A stretch of 64,000 nt of DNA, from assembly GCA_964437335.1 (NCBI GenBank), contig CAYTGL010000010.1, forward strand, positions 1-64,000, read 5' to 3'. The notes under the pieces were generated by a model. The model was not told the origin of the DNA. It saw only the letters and a program-made list of their open reading frames with translations, and searched no databases. The position numbers and the translations under genes were made by a program. Source of the DNA: JAITWN01 sp964437335 (GTDB taxonomy: Bacteria > Pseudomonadota > Gammaproteobacteria > SZUA-140). Each line of letters begins with the position of its first letter. Position 1 is the stretch's first letter. Of the stretch, positions 6,867 to 15,891 are shown piece after piece.

Positions 6867-9215
6867 TCAGCCGTGGGCTCGGCGTTTGCTCGGGGGTTCA
6901 TCGGCGCCGCCCTGGTCCTGTTTGTCTTGCGGGGCTTCGTAGGGCGCGACGTAGTCGCATTCCTTCTGCGGGCAGGCGAGCTCGGCGCCGCTGCGCTTGG
7001 TCGTCTTGATGGTCAGCATCGGCCATTCGCATTGCGGACAGGGTTGCGCGATCGGCTCGTTCCAGACCGCGTAGCTGCATGCGGGATAGGTCGAGCAGGA
7101 ATAAAACACCTTGCCGCGACGCGAGCGGCGCTGCACCATCGTGCCCTGGTGGCATTCCGGGCATTCGACGCCGGTGTCGGACGGCTTGACCAGCGGCTCG
7201 ATAAACTTGCAGTTCGGGTAGCTGCTGCAGCCGATGAACTTGCCATAACGTCCGGTGCGGACCACGAGCGCGCTCTCGCACTGCGGGCAGCTGCGACCCT
7301 CGACCAGTTCGGCGTCGGCCTCGTTCTCTCCGCCGGCTTCGCCGACATTGCGCGTGTAGTCGCACTCCGGGAAGCCGGTGCAGCCGATGAAGCGGCCCCG
7401 CCGCCCGAGCCGGATCGACAGCGGCTTGCCGCACTTCGGGCAGGCTTCATCGAGCGCTTCCTGGGTCACGTCCTTGCGCTGTACCGACTGCTCCTTGTCA
7501 TCGACGAGATCCTTGAACGGACCCCAGAACGAATGCATCAGCGGCACCCAATCCTGTTCGCCGCGCGAGATCGCGTCGAGATCGTCCTCGAGCTTCGCGG
7601 TGAACTCATAGTCGACGTAGCGTGAGAAGTGCTCGGTCAGAAACTTGTTGACGACGCGACCGACGTCGGTCGGCTGGAAGCGCTTCTTGTCGAGTACGAC
7701 ATATTCGCGCTGCTGCAAGGTCGCGATGATCGACGCATAGGTCGACGGGCGGCCGATGCCGTGTTCTTCCAGCGTCTTGATCAGGCTCGCCTCGGTATAG
7801 CGCGGCGGCGGCTCGGTGAAGTGTTGTTCAGTGATGATCTGTTCGATCGCGATCACATCGCCCTTCGCCATCTCGGGCAGCAGGTTCTGCTGATCGTCGC
7901 TGTCCTTGCCGTCGTCGACGTCTTCGCGATAGACCGCCATGAAACCGGGGTCGACGATCGTCGAGCCGGTCGCGCGAAAGATGTCGCCCTTGCCGCCCTC
8001 GAGATCGACGCCGACGGTATTGATCGTCGCCGGGATCATCTGGCACGCGATGGTGCGCTGCCAGATCAGGCGATAGAGTTTGTACTGGTCGCTGTTCAGG
8101 TGATCCTTCACGGAATCGGGATCGACGAACGCCGAGGTCGGGCGGATCGCCTCGTGGGCCTCCTGGGCGTTCTTTGACTTCGTCTTGTAGGTCTGGGCCT
8201 CGGCAGGCAGCTTGTCGGCGCCATAGCGTTCGACGATCAGCTTGCGGATCTCGTCGAGGGCCTCTTGCGCGAGGTTGACCGAGTCGGTACGCATGTAGGT
8301 GATCAGACCGACCGCGCCCTCGCCGGTATCGATACCTTCATAGAGCTGCTGCGCGGTGCGCATCGTGCGTTGCGCGGTGAAGCCCAGCTTGCGCGCGGCC
8401 TCCTGCTGCAAGGTCGACGTGATGAACGGCGCCGCCGGATTGCGCTTGCGCTGCTTTTTTTCGACCTCGATGACAGTGAGCTTGCCTTTCGCGCCCTTGA
8501 TCAGCGCCTTCTCGACCTTGCTCGCCTGCTGCTCGGTCGTGATGCTGAACTGCGAGAGCTTCTCGCCCTGGTGATGGGTCAGCCTGGCGCGGAAACGCTC
8601 GTCGTTCTTCGCGGCATCGGCCTCGATGGTCCAGTATTCCTGCGACTGGAAGGCCTCGATCTCCTGTTCGCGCTCGACGATCAGGCGCAGCGCCGGGCTT
8701 TGCACGCGCCCGGCCGACAGGCCGCGGCGGATCTTCTTCCATAACAGCGGCGACAGGTTGAAGCCGACGAGATAATCGAGCGCGCGGCGCGCCTGCTGTG
8801 CGTTGACGAGGTTCATCGAGACGTCGCGTGGATGCTTCATCGCCTCCTGCACTGCGTTCTTCGTGATCTCGTGGAACACGACGCGATGGACCGGCTTGTT
8901 CTTGAGCAGCTTCTTGCCCTTGAGGATCTCCTGCAGGTGCCAGGAGATGGCCTCGCCTTCGCGATCCGGGTCAGTCGCGAGATAGAGCGCGTCGGCGCCC
9001 TTGGCCGCCTTGCAGATCGCGTCGACGTGCTTGCTGTTTTTTTCGATGGTCTGGTATTTCATCGCGAAATCGTGCGCGGGGTCGACCGCGCCTTCCTTCG
9101 GCAGCAGGTCGCGCACGTGTCCATAGGACGCGTGCACGTCGAAGCCCTTGCCCAGATATTTCTTCAGGGTCTTGGCCTTCGCCGGCGATTCAACGATAAC
9201 GAGATTCTTTTCCAT
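6867..9215 (-). CDS. topA: DNA topoisomerase I (type IA, omega protein)
   Basis: 782 residues. TOPRIM domain at about 1-140 (VESPAKAKTLKKYLG; DPDREGEAISWH carries the metal-binding acidic residues). The catalytic tyrosine is in GLITYMRTDS, about residue 300. Four C-terminal zinc-ribbon repeats follow from about 590 (CPKCGKPL, CPQCESAL, CPECHQGT, CPQCEWPM); the last is looser. It relaxes negative supercoils behind RNA polymerase. Slightly shorter than E. coli TopA (865), mainly in the C-terminal region. It has its own promoter. Confidence 0.96.
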   Translation of the reverse strand: MEKNLVIVESPAKAKTLKKYLGKGFDVHASYGHVRDLLPKEGAVDPAHDFAMKYQTIEKNSKHVDAICKAAKGADALYLATDPDREGEAISWHLQEILKGKKLLKNKPVHRVVFHEITKNAVQEAMKHPRDVSMNLVNAQQARRALDYLVGFNLSPLLWKKIRRGLSAGRVQSPALRLIVEREQEIEAFQSQEYWTIEADAAKNDERFRARLTHHQGEKLSQFSITTEQQASKVEKALIKGAKGKLTVIEVEKKQRKRNPAAPFITSTLQQEAARKLGFTAQRTMRTAQQLYEGIDTGEGAVGLITYMRTDSVNLAQEALDEIRKLIVERYGADKLPAEAQTYKTKSKNAQEAHEAIRPTSAFVDPDSVKDHLNSDQYKLYRLIWQRTIACQMIPATINTVGVDLEGGKGDIFRATGSTIVDPGFMAVYREDVDDGKDSDDQQNLLPEMAKGDVIAIEQIITEQHFTEPPPRYTEASLIKTLEEHGIGRPSTYASIIATLQQREYVVLDKKRFQPTDVGRVVNKFLTEHFSRYVDYEFTAKLEDDLDAISRGEQDWVPLMHSFWGPFKDLVDDKEQSVQRKDVTQEALDEACPKCGKPLSIRLGRRGRFIGCTGFPECDYTRNVGEAGGENEADAELVEGRSCPQCESALVVRTGRYGKFIGCSSYPNCKFIEPLVKPSDTGVECPECHQGTMVQRRSRRGKVFYSCSTYPACSYAVWNEPIAQPCPQCEWPMLTIKTTKRSGAELACPQKECDYVAPYEAPQDKQDQGGADEPPSKRRAHG

Positions 9216-9248
9216 GTGTTTTCAATGTCATGGTCATGAAGCGGGCCT

Positions 9249-9277
9249 ATCTTGATGGCTAATCCTGCCGATGTCAA
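9249..9277 (-). promoter_or_regulatory. Sigma-70 promoter of topA
   Basis: On the minus strand TTGACA (9277-9272), 17 bases, then CAAGAT (9254-9249), about 35 bases before the topA ATG. The -35 is perfect and the -10 is weak. The remaining gene-free bases up to 9497 show only a GTCTGACCCC fragment (9461-9470) of the REP-like family. Confidence 0.6.
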
Positions 9278-9497
9278 AGCAGTTTTCGGTTAACAGGTTG
9301 TATTCTTGAGCCCCGGCGCGTCTATCAGACGATCTCCGGTGCATACCCATAATCAGACGCCATTACCGGCCTGTTGGTTCACGAAAGAGGATTCCGATCC
9401 CTGAAAAAATGCGCGGAATAAAAGTTAACGCGAAGAATTACATATGGTTAACGGCGCAGCGTCTGACCCCATGGACAATCGGGGTGAAGACGTCAGA

Positions 9498-9968
9498 TCA
9501 GTGCAGTTGGTCGCTGGTGAAATCGAAGACGAGGGTCTCGATCCATTCCTGGAGGTCTTCGTTGCCGGTCTGATTGGCCAGCACCATCATGACGATCAGC
9601 CGGAACTTGTCGAGGTCGAGTTCTTTGAGGTCGAGCGCCAGCGCGCGCTCGATGATGATCTCGCGAGTCTGCGGATTGACGACGCCGCACTGCTCGAGCG
9701 TCAGCAGAAAGCCGCGGCACTGCGCATCGAGTCGGCCCAGTTCCTGCGCTGTATAGATACGGTATGAGCCACGCTGCACGCCCTCGGCGACGGATTCGGC
9801 ATCGCCGCGTTGCTGCACGAGGTCTTCGAGCCACAGGAAGGCCTTGTTGATCTCCGTCTGGGGGAATCCTGCATCCGTCAGCACGCCTTTCAGGATCGCC
9901 TCGTCATGCGGCACGTCATGGCCTTGATCCATGTAGTGTTCAAACAGATAGAGCAGTACGTCGAGCAT
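9498..9968 (-). CDS. smg: Smg family protein (DUF494)
   Basis: 156 residues, full length for the family. Opening MLDVLLYLFEHYMDQ and the segment RIYTAQELGRLDAQCRGFL are the conserved Smg signatures. The exact role is unknown; the gene is almost always next to dprA, as here, 9 bases downstream of it. Acidic and helical, with no membrane segment or catalytic motif visible. Confidence 0.93.
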   Translation of the reverse strand: MLDVLLYLFEHYMDQGHDVPHDEAILKGVLTDAGFPQTEINKAFLWLEDLVQQRGDAESVAEGVQRGSYRIYTAQELGRLDAQCRGFLLTLEQCGVVNPQTREIIIERALALDLKELDLDKFRLIVMMVLANQTGNEDLQEWIETLVFDFTSDQLH

Positions 9969-9977
9969 CGTTTCGTT

Positions 9978-11117
9978 TCAGTTCCTCGCCGGACGGCGCA
10001 TGTAGGCCCCGCCGGGCGTTTGGGTGATCAGATTCGACAGTTCGAGGTCGAGTAGCAGAGGATAGAGCCGCTCCGCAGCGTAACCGGTCCTATGTATCAG
10101 CGTGTCTATCGTCGTCGGCGCGAAATCGATCAGGTCGAGTATCCCGGCAACCGACTCCTGCGGCGGGGTAAGAGGGCCTGCAAGCCCCGGGCCGCACTCA
10201 GCGCCACCTAACATTTCGAGTGCTGCGCAGGCCATTGGTTCCAACTCTTCCAGAATATCACCAACGCATTCTACCAGTTTCGCGCCCTGGCGGATCAGCA
10301 AGTGGCAACCGCGGGCGCAGGGATTGTGGATCGAGCCCGGGATCGCAAACACCTCGCGCCCCTGTTCGAGCGCGGCCCTTGCGGTGATCAGCGAACCGCT
10401 GCGTGGATTGGCTTCGACGACCAGCGTACCGAGACTGAGGCCGCTTATGATCCTGTTGCGTCTCGGAAAAGATCCGGGCACGAGCGGGCTGCCGGGTGGA
10501 AATTCGGTAACCAGGGCGCCCTGTGTGCGGATGCGGTCGGCGAGTGCGCGATGGCGTGCCGGGTACACCCGGTCGGGCCCGGTCGCTGCCACCGCAACGG
10601 TCTGTCCGCCACCCTCGAACGCGCCCTCATGCGCGGCCGCATCGATGCCGATCGCAAGCCCGCTGGTGACCGCGAGGCCATGTCGTGCCAGTTCAGCCGC
10701 GAAGTCGCGCGCGGTGTCGCAGCCGGCTGCGGTCGGGTTGCGGCTGCCGACGATGGCGATCTGGGGGCGGGCGGTCGCGGCCGGATCACCGTCCACATAG
10801 AGCAGTGGCGGCGCCTGGTGGATCTGTTTCAGCAGCGCAGGGTAGCGGGGATCGTCCAGGGTCAGGAGGTCATGACCGGGTTCTGCGAGCCAGGCCAGAT
10901 CCCGCTCGACTGCGGACCAGTCGGGTTTCGCCAGCGCGTCGATCGTCGCGGGTGAGAGCAGGCGCCGCGCCCCGGGGTCGACCGGGGCCTCGGCGAACAC
11001 TGTACGCGGGTTGCCGTAGCGGGCCAGGAGCGCCTGGCAGTGGACCGGACCGAGCCCGGTTACCCTCGCCAGGGCAAGCCAGAAATGAATGTCGTCCATG
11101 ACATCAAGTCGTTCCAT
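9978..11117 (-). CDS. dprA: DNA-processing protein DprA
   Basis: 379 residues from the ATG of MERLDVMDDI; MDDIHFW at 11099 is an equally possible start, and a TTG further up lies inside a repeat. N-terminal helix-hairpin region (ALARVTGLGPVHCQALL), central Rossmann-like DprA fold (about 100-300: IAIVGSRNPTAAG, SGLAIGIDAAAHEGA, EFPPGSPLVPGSFPRRNRII), and a C-terminal winged helix. It loads RecA on incoming single-stranded DNA during natural transformation. Followed by smg. Confidence 0.94.
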   Translation of the reverse strand: MERLDVMDDIHFWLALARVTGLGPVHCQALLARYGNPRTVFAEAPVDPGARRLLSPATIDALAKPDWSAVERDLAWLAEPGHDLLTLDDPRYPALLKQIHQAPPLLYVDGDPAATARPQIAIVGSRNPTAAGCDTARDFAAELARHGLAVTSGLAIGIDAAAHEGAFEGGGQTVAVAATGPDRVYPARHRALADRIRTQGALVTEFPPGSPLVPGSFPRRNRIISGLSLGTLVVEANPRSGSLITARAALEQGREVFAIPGSIHNPCARGCHLLIRQGAKLVECVGDILEELEPMACAALEMLGGAECGPGLAGPLTPPQESVAGILDLIDFAPTTIDTLIHRTGYAAERLYPLLLDLELSNLITQTPGGAYMRRPARN

Positions 11118-11135
11118 CTTTGGGTGAACGTGAAA

Positions 11136-11221
11136 GATCAAAAGGGTCAGACCCCTTTGATCTCTCTGGCGCGTGCTATCTTGTGATTGCTTCGGATCAA
11201 AGGGGTCTGACCCTTTTGATC
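11136..11221. repeat. Paired 27-bp REP-like units in inverted orientation
   Basis: Unit 11136-11162 (GATCAAAAGGGTCAGACCCC, then TTTGATC) and its exact complement at 11195-11221, separated by 32 bases. Each unit is itself nearly palindromic, so either two small hairpins or one long one can form. Located between the lysM-protein stop and the dprA start. Confidence 0.9.
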
Positions 11222-11226
11222 TTTCT

Positions 11227-11253
11227 GATCAAACGACTTTGCCCCCTTTGTTC
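11227..11253. repeat. Diverged REP-like unit
   Basis: GATCAAACGACTTTGCCCCC then TTTGTTC; it matches the unit at 41701-41727 at 24 of 27 positions. It lies 16 bases from the lysM-protein stop codon. Confidence 0.65.
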
Positions 11254-11269
11254 TGCCGAACCTCGACAA

Positions 11270-12325
11270 TCAGGGTTGCTTGACCTTGTCGAGCAACTTC
11301 AGGTCGCGCGTGGCCTCCATGACCAGCGCGTAGCTTACGCGATCGAACAGCCGGATCAGCATCACGGTGCCGGCGCGCTCGTCAGGGAGCTGGACATCGC
11401 GTCCCATGCGACGCGAGGCATTGTTGTCGCGTACGACGGCGCCGCTCTGCCAGACCGACAGCACATTGCCAATCTCGAGTCCGTCGACGCTGCCCTTGTC
11501 GAGCGCGACGACCTGGTACTGGCCGATACGCGAAATGCCATCGAGGACAGAGATGATGTGACCATCGATGTCGCCCTCGGGCGCGCGCGGCAGGAAATGC
11601 TGGCTGACCTCGATTTCCTCGACGGGCAGCAGGCGGTCGCCGATCAGCACCTCGCGATCGGCCTGGGTGATCAGCAGCGTTGCCGGATCGCCGGTCCGCG
11701 TAACCGTCGCATAGCCGACATTGATCGCTTCGTAGCCAAGGACATCGCGCTTGTTCAGCGGATTGTGATAGACCTCGCCGCGCCTGACAATGTTGTAGCG
11801 GGTCGCATCGTTGTCCGGGAGGCCGCGCACATAGATCTTGTTGCCGGTGGCGCTGATGAGGCGGTCTTCGCTGCTGGCGAGGACGTAGCCGCTGGTGTCG
11901 AGTTCCTCGCGGGTGACGATTCGAGGGTATTTCAGGAACTGTCCGATCGCATCATACGGGATCGTCGGGATCGCGGTATCGAGCTGAGTCACGCGCGCCG
12001 TCGGTGACAGGCTCACGGTGCGCAGCGCGGGTTCGTTGCGTTCGAGGCGCAGTACCGGCCGACCCTCGACAAATTCCAGGTAGATGATATCGCCGGGATA
12101 TATAAGGTGGGGATTTTCGATCGCCGGATTGATATGCCAGATCTCGGGCCACAGCCACGGGTCGGTCAGAAAGCGCGCCGAGATGTCCCACAGCGTATCC
12201 CCCTTGACCACCACATGGTGATCCGGAGCGTCGGGCGCCAGCCTGACGGTATCCGCCCAGACGGGCGGGGCCAGGACCAGCAACAGTAACAGTATCGACT
12301 TGATAATCAGGTGTTTGTTTGCCAT
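11270..12325 (-). CDS. Secreted LysM peptidoglycan-binding protein
   Basis: 351 residues from MANKHLIIKSILLLLLVLAP, whose first ~23 residues are a signal peptide. A single LysM domain at about 35-85 (HHVVVKGDTLWDISARFL, HLIYPGDIIYLEF) binds peptidoglycan. The rest, about 260 residues, is a conserved extension with no known catalytic motif. This protein regularly lies between dprA and def in gammaproteobacteria, facing def as here. It probably acts at the periplasmic cell wall. Confidence 0.9.
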   Translation of the reverse strand: MANKHLIIKSILLLLLVLAPPVWADTVRLAPDAPDHHVVVKGDTLWDISARFLTDPWLWPEIWHINPAIENPHLIYPGDIIYLEFVEGRPVLRLERNEPALRTVSLSPTARVTQLDTAIPTIPYDAIGQFLKYPRIVTREELDTSGYVLASSEDRLISATGNKIYVRGLPDNDATRYNIVRRGEVYHNPLNKRDVLGYEAINVGYATVTRTGDPATLLITQADREVLIGDRLLPVEEIEVSQHFLPRAPEGDIDGHIISVLDGISRIGQYQVVALDKGSVDGLEIGNVLSVWQSGAVVRDNNASRRMGRDVQLPDERAGTVMLIRLFDRVSYALVMEATRDLKLLDKVKQP

Positions 12326-12451
12326 CGGACTTGCCTTAGAATTGACCCGTTGAAGGTACGCCGAATCCGGGCTCCCCCCGGCTACCGTGTTTATCGGCAA
12401 AAGCGTGCGGATATTAAGGTCTTACATCCCGAAATTGACCCGGAAGTCGCC

Positions 12452-12955
12452 ATGGCCCTGCTCCCTGTGCTGCACTATCCCGATCCCCGGCTCCGGCGCA
12501 AGGCGGAGCCGGTCGAGCACGTCGACGATGCGCTGCGCACCCTTATCGACGACATGTTCGAGACGATGTACGAGGCCCCTGGCATCGGGCTTGCCGCGAT
12601 CCAGGTCGATGTCTGCAAGCGATTGATCGTAGTGGATATCAGCGAGGATCGTACAGCCCCGATCTGCCTGATCAATCCGGTGATCACCGACGCGTCCGGG
12701 CATGAGAGGATGGACGAGGGTTGCCTGTCGGTGCCCGGGATATACGAGCCGGTCGAGCGCGCCGCGCGGATCCGGGTAAAGGCCCTGGACAGGGACGGCA
12801 AGCCGTTTGAACTCGAGGCCGAGGAAGTGCTGGCGGCGTGCATACAGCACGAAATCGACCACCTCGAGGGCAAGCTGTTCGTCGATTACCTGACCGAGAT
12901 GAAGCGACAACGAATTCGCAAGAAGCTCGAAAAGCGCCGGATGCGGACGATGTGA
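12452..12955 (+). CDS. def: Peptide deformylase
   Basis: 167 residues. All three motifs are present: GIGLAAIQ near 45, EGCLSVPG near 90 and QHEIDHLEG near 135; the Cys and the two His bind the catalytic metal. It removes the formyl group from nascent N-termini. The start was chosen at MALLPVLHYPDPRLR; an upstream in-frame ATG would add non-conserved sequence overlapping the divergent gene. The stop overlaps the fmt start (ATGTGATG). Confidence 0.96.
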   Translation: MALLPVLHYPDPRLRRKAEPVEHVDDALRTLIDDMFETMYEAPGIGLAAIQVDVCKRLIVVDISEDRTAPICLINPVITDASGHERMDEGCLSVPGIYEPVERAARIRVKALDRDGKPFELEAEEVLAACIQHEIDHLEGKLFVDYLTEMKRQRIRKKLEKRRMRTM

Positions 12956-13938
12956 TGACGACTGGCCACGGTTCGAAGGCGCACGGCCTGCGGATCGTCT
13001 TCGCCGGGACCCCGGAGTTTGCCGCGGCCGCATTGAAAGCCCTGATCGACGACGGTCTCGACCTCGCGGCGGTGCTGACTCAGCCGGACCGGCCTGCCGG
13101 GCGCGGGCGCCGGCTGCGCCCATCTCCGGTCAAGCAGCTTGCACAAGGCCACGGCCTCCCGGTGCTGCAGCCGCGCTCGCTCAGAAGGCCGGAGATCCAG
13201 GCGACTCTCGGCGAACTCGCGCCGGACCTGATCGTCGTCGTTGCCTATGGCCTGCTCCTGCCCCGCGAGGTGCTTGCGATACCCCGCCATGGTTGTCTCA
13301 ACATCCATGCCTCCTTGCTGCCGCGCTGGCGCGGCGCCGCGCCGATCCAGCGCGCGATCCTCGCCGGCGACAGCGAGAGCGGTGTCACGATCATGCAGAT
13401 GGATGAGGGGCTGGACACCGGCACGATGCTCGAGCGTCGCGTCTGCGCGATCCGGCCGGACGATACCGCTGGAACGCTGCATGACCGGCTCGCGGCGCTC
13501 GGCGCCGACGCGCTTGGTGCGACGCTTGGGCATATTGTCGCCGGCGACCTGCATCCCGCTCCACAGGACGAACGCCTCGCGACCTATGCCGGCAAGATCG
13601 ACAAGGCCGAGGCCGAACTCGACTGGCGCGCGCCAGCGGTCGCGCTCGAACGCAAGGTGCGCGCCTTCGATCCGTGGCCGGTCGCGTTCACGACGCTCGG
13701 CGATTACGGGCGCATCCGGGTCTGGCGCGCCACCGCGCTGCCGGGTGGCGACGGATCGACATCAGGCACACAGCCGGGCGCTATCCTGGGCGCCGGTCGC
13801 GCCGGTATCGATATCGCGACCGGCGACGGCGTACTGCGCCTGCTCGAGATCCAGATGGCCGGTGGCCGCCGCATCCCGGTCGGTGATTTTCTGAATGCGC
13901 ACCCGCTCGCCGCGTCGAGCGGTCTGCCGGAGGCATGA
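12955..13938 (+). CDS. fmt: Methionyl-tRNA formyltransferase
   Basis: 327 residues; the start overlaps the def stop by one base, so translation is coupled. The N-terminal formyltransferase domain holds the Asn-His-Asp centre (LNIHASLLPRWRGAAPIQRA; GVTIMQMDEGLDTGTM); the C-terminal domain from about 215 binds tRNA. It formylates Met-tRNA(fMet) with 10-formyl-THF. Its enzymatic counterpart def is immediately upstream. Confidence 0.96.
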   Translation: MTTGHGSKAHGLRIVFAGTPEFAAAALKALIDDGLDLAAVLTQPDRPAGRGRRLRPSPVKQLAQGHGLPVLQPRSLRRPEIQATLGELAPDLIVVVAYGLLLPREVLAIPRHGCLNIHASLLPRWRGAAPIQRAILAGDSESGVTIMQMDEGLDTGTMLERRVCAIRPDDTAGTLHDRLAALGADALGATLGHIVAGDLHPAPQDERLATYAGKIDKAEAELDWRAPAVALERKVRAFDPWPVAFTTLGDYGRIRVWRATALPGGDGSTSGTQPGAILGAGRAGIDIATGDGVLRLLEIQMAGGRRIPVGDFLNAHPLAASSGLPEA

Positions 13939-15305
13939 AACGCGAGTCCGCTATGGATGCACGCAGCGCTTCGGCCAGGGTGCTGGTTCAGGTGTTCGAC
14001 GATGGCCGCTCGCTCGGCGCCGCGTTGCCACCGCTGCTCGCGGAATTGCCTGATCCGCGCGATCGCGCGTTGTTGCAGGATCTTTGCTACGGCGTGTTAC
14101 GCGGCTGGCCGCGGCTCGAGGCGATCGCCGGCCAGCTCTTGCGCAAACCGCTTGCGCCACGCGATTCCGATATCCGCTGCCTGATCCTCGCAGGACTGTA
14201 CCAGCTCGGCCAGACGCGCATACCGCCGCACGCCGCGGTCGCCGGCACCGTCGATGCGACGGCGCAGCTCGGCAAGGCCTGGGCGCGCGGCCTGGTCAAT
14301 GCGGTATTGCGACGCTATCAGCGCGAGTCACATGCCATCGATGCGCGGGTCGACGCCGATGACGCCAACGCGCTCGCGCATCCGGGTTGGCTGCTCGACC
14401 GGCTTCGAGAAGACTGGCCGGAGGACTGGCGCGCGATCGCGGCCGCGAACAATCAGCGCCCGCCGATGTGCCTGCGCGTCAATCTCGCCCGGCTGTCGCG
14501 CGAAGACTATCTGGAGGAACTCGCGCGGGCCGGTATCACAGCGCGCGCGGCGGCGCATGCCGGATCGGCGGTGCTGCTCGAGCAGCCGATCGACGTTACA
14601 CGCCTGCCCGGTTTTGCCGAGGGTCGGGTCTCGGTTCAGGACGCCGCGGGCCAGCTCGCGGCCGGACTGCTCGATGTCCGGCCTGGCCATCGGGTGCTCG
14701 ACCTGTGCGCTGCGCCGGGCGGCAAGACCTGCCATATCCTTGAGTCCGAACCCCGACTCGCGGCGCTGGTTGCCGTCGATCATGACGCGGAGCGTCTCGG
14801 ACGCATCAGCGGGAATCTCGCGCGGCTTGGCCTTGCGGCCGAACTCATCTGCGCCGATGCCGCGTCCGGACGGGCGTCGTGGTGGAACGGTGAAGCATTC
14901 GACCGTATCCTGCTCGATGCGCCGTGCTCGGCGATCGGCGTGATTCGCCGGCATCCCGATATCAAGCGGCTGCGCCGCCCCGACGATCTCAAAGCGCTGG
15001 CCGCGACGCAGTCACACCTGCTGGACGCCGCATGGGTCATGCTGAAGCATGACGGGATGCTCTTGTATTCAACATGCTCTATTATTCATAACGAGAATGG
15101 CGAGCAGATCCGGCGTTTCCTCGCCCGGCACGATGACGCGGTCGAGTGCGGGATCGACGCGACCTGGGGCAGGGCGATGCACCATGGACGGCAGATCCTG
15201 CCCGGCAGGGACGACATGGATGGCTTCTTCTACGCCCGAATCGGGCGACATGCGGCCGGTGATCATGACCCGGTGAACATTTCTGGGACAACGCAGGACG
15301 GATGA
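13935..15305 (+). CDS. rsmB: 16S rRNA m5C967 methyltransferase RsmB
   Basis: 456 residues, starting four bases before the fmt stop ends; a second ATG six codons on is possible. N-terminal NusB-like RNA-binding domain (about 10-140), then a SAM-dependent RNA m5C methyltransferase fold: LDLCAAPGGKT (SAM loop), DAPCSAIGVIRRHPDIK and YSTCSI with the two cysteines of this family. It methylates C967 of 16S rRNA. Confidence 0.95.
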   Translation: MKRESAMDARSASARVLVQVFDDGRSLGAALPPLLAELPDPRDRALLQDLCYGVLRGWPRLEAIAGQLLRKPLAPRDSDIRCLILAGLYQLGQTRIPPHAAVAGTVDATAQLGKAWARGLVNAVLRRYQRESHAIDARVDADDANALAHPGWLLDRLREDWPEDWRAIAAANNQRPPMCLRVNLARLSREDYLEELARAGITARAAAHAGSAVLLEQPIDVTRLPGFAEGRVSVQDAAGQLAAGLLDVRPGHRVLDLCAAPGGKTCHILESEPRLAALVAVDHDAERLGRISGNLARLGLAAELICADAASGRASWWNGEAFDRILLDAPCSAIGVIRRHPDIKRLRRPDDLKALAATQSHLLDAAWVMLKHDGMLLYSTCSIIHNENGEQIRRFLARHDDAVECGIDATWGRAMHHGRQILPGRDDMDGFFYARIGRHAAGDHDPVNISGTTQDG

Positions 15306-15306
15306 C

Positions 15307-15891
15307 GTGATTTCCGCGCGATGGCTGAAGGCAGGTCTGTTCGTGCTGTCGGTGTCCCTGGCGACGCCGCCTCTGCATGCCGACGAGGCGGTGGCGGAAC
15401 CCGTCGCGCCCGGGATCTTCATCCGCGACGCGCAATCCGGGATCAGCAATGAAGTCCACTATCTGAACGCCCGCATCGAGTATGCATTCAGCAAGCAGGT
15501 CATTGAAGCGCTCGACGAGGGCGTTCCGATGACCGTTGTACTCCGCATCGAGATCGTGCGCGAGCGTGCGTGGCTGTGGAACGAAAAGATCGCGGCGCTG
15601 GAGCAACGATACCAGATCAGCTATCACGCGCTGACTCGCCAATACATGGTGCGTAATCTGAATATCGGAACCCGGCACAGCTTTCCGACGCTCGCAGCGG
15701 CGCTGTCGACGGTCGGCACGATCATCGACCTGCCGCTGATCGACAGTAATCTGCTGAAGCAGGGCCAGCGCTATCGCGGCCGGCTCCAGGCGTGGCTCGA
15801 CACCAACAGCCTGCCGGTGCCTCTGCGGCTGATCGCGCTGTGGTCGCCGGAATGGCGTCTCGCCAGCGAGTGGCGCGAATGGCCGCTTTGA
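15307..15891 (+). CDS. Exported DUF4390 protein
   Basis: 194 residues with a GTG start one base after the rsmB stop. Signal peptide at about 1-25 (WLKAGLFVLSVSLATPPLHA). The remainder matches DUF4390 in pattern (VHYLNARIEYAFSKQVIEAL, PLRLIALWSPEWRL), a domain of unknown function almost always encoded between rsmB and an ntrY-type kinase. It overlaps the next gene by 13 bases. Its constant place suggests it is a periplasmic accessory of the NtrYX system; this is inference. Confidence 0.88.
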   Translation: MISARWLKAGLFVLSVSLATPPLHADEAVAEPVAPGIFIRDAQSGISNEVHYLNARIEYAFSKQVIEALDEGVPMTVVLRIEIVRERAWLWNEKIAALEQRYQISYHALTRQYMVRNLNIGTRHSFPTLAAALSTVGTIIDLPLIDSNLLKQGQRYRGRLQAWLDTNSLPVPLRLIALWSPEWRLASEWREWPL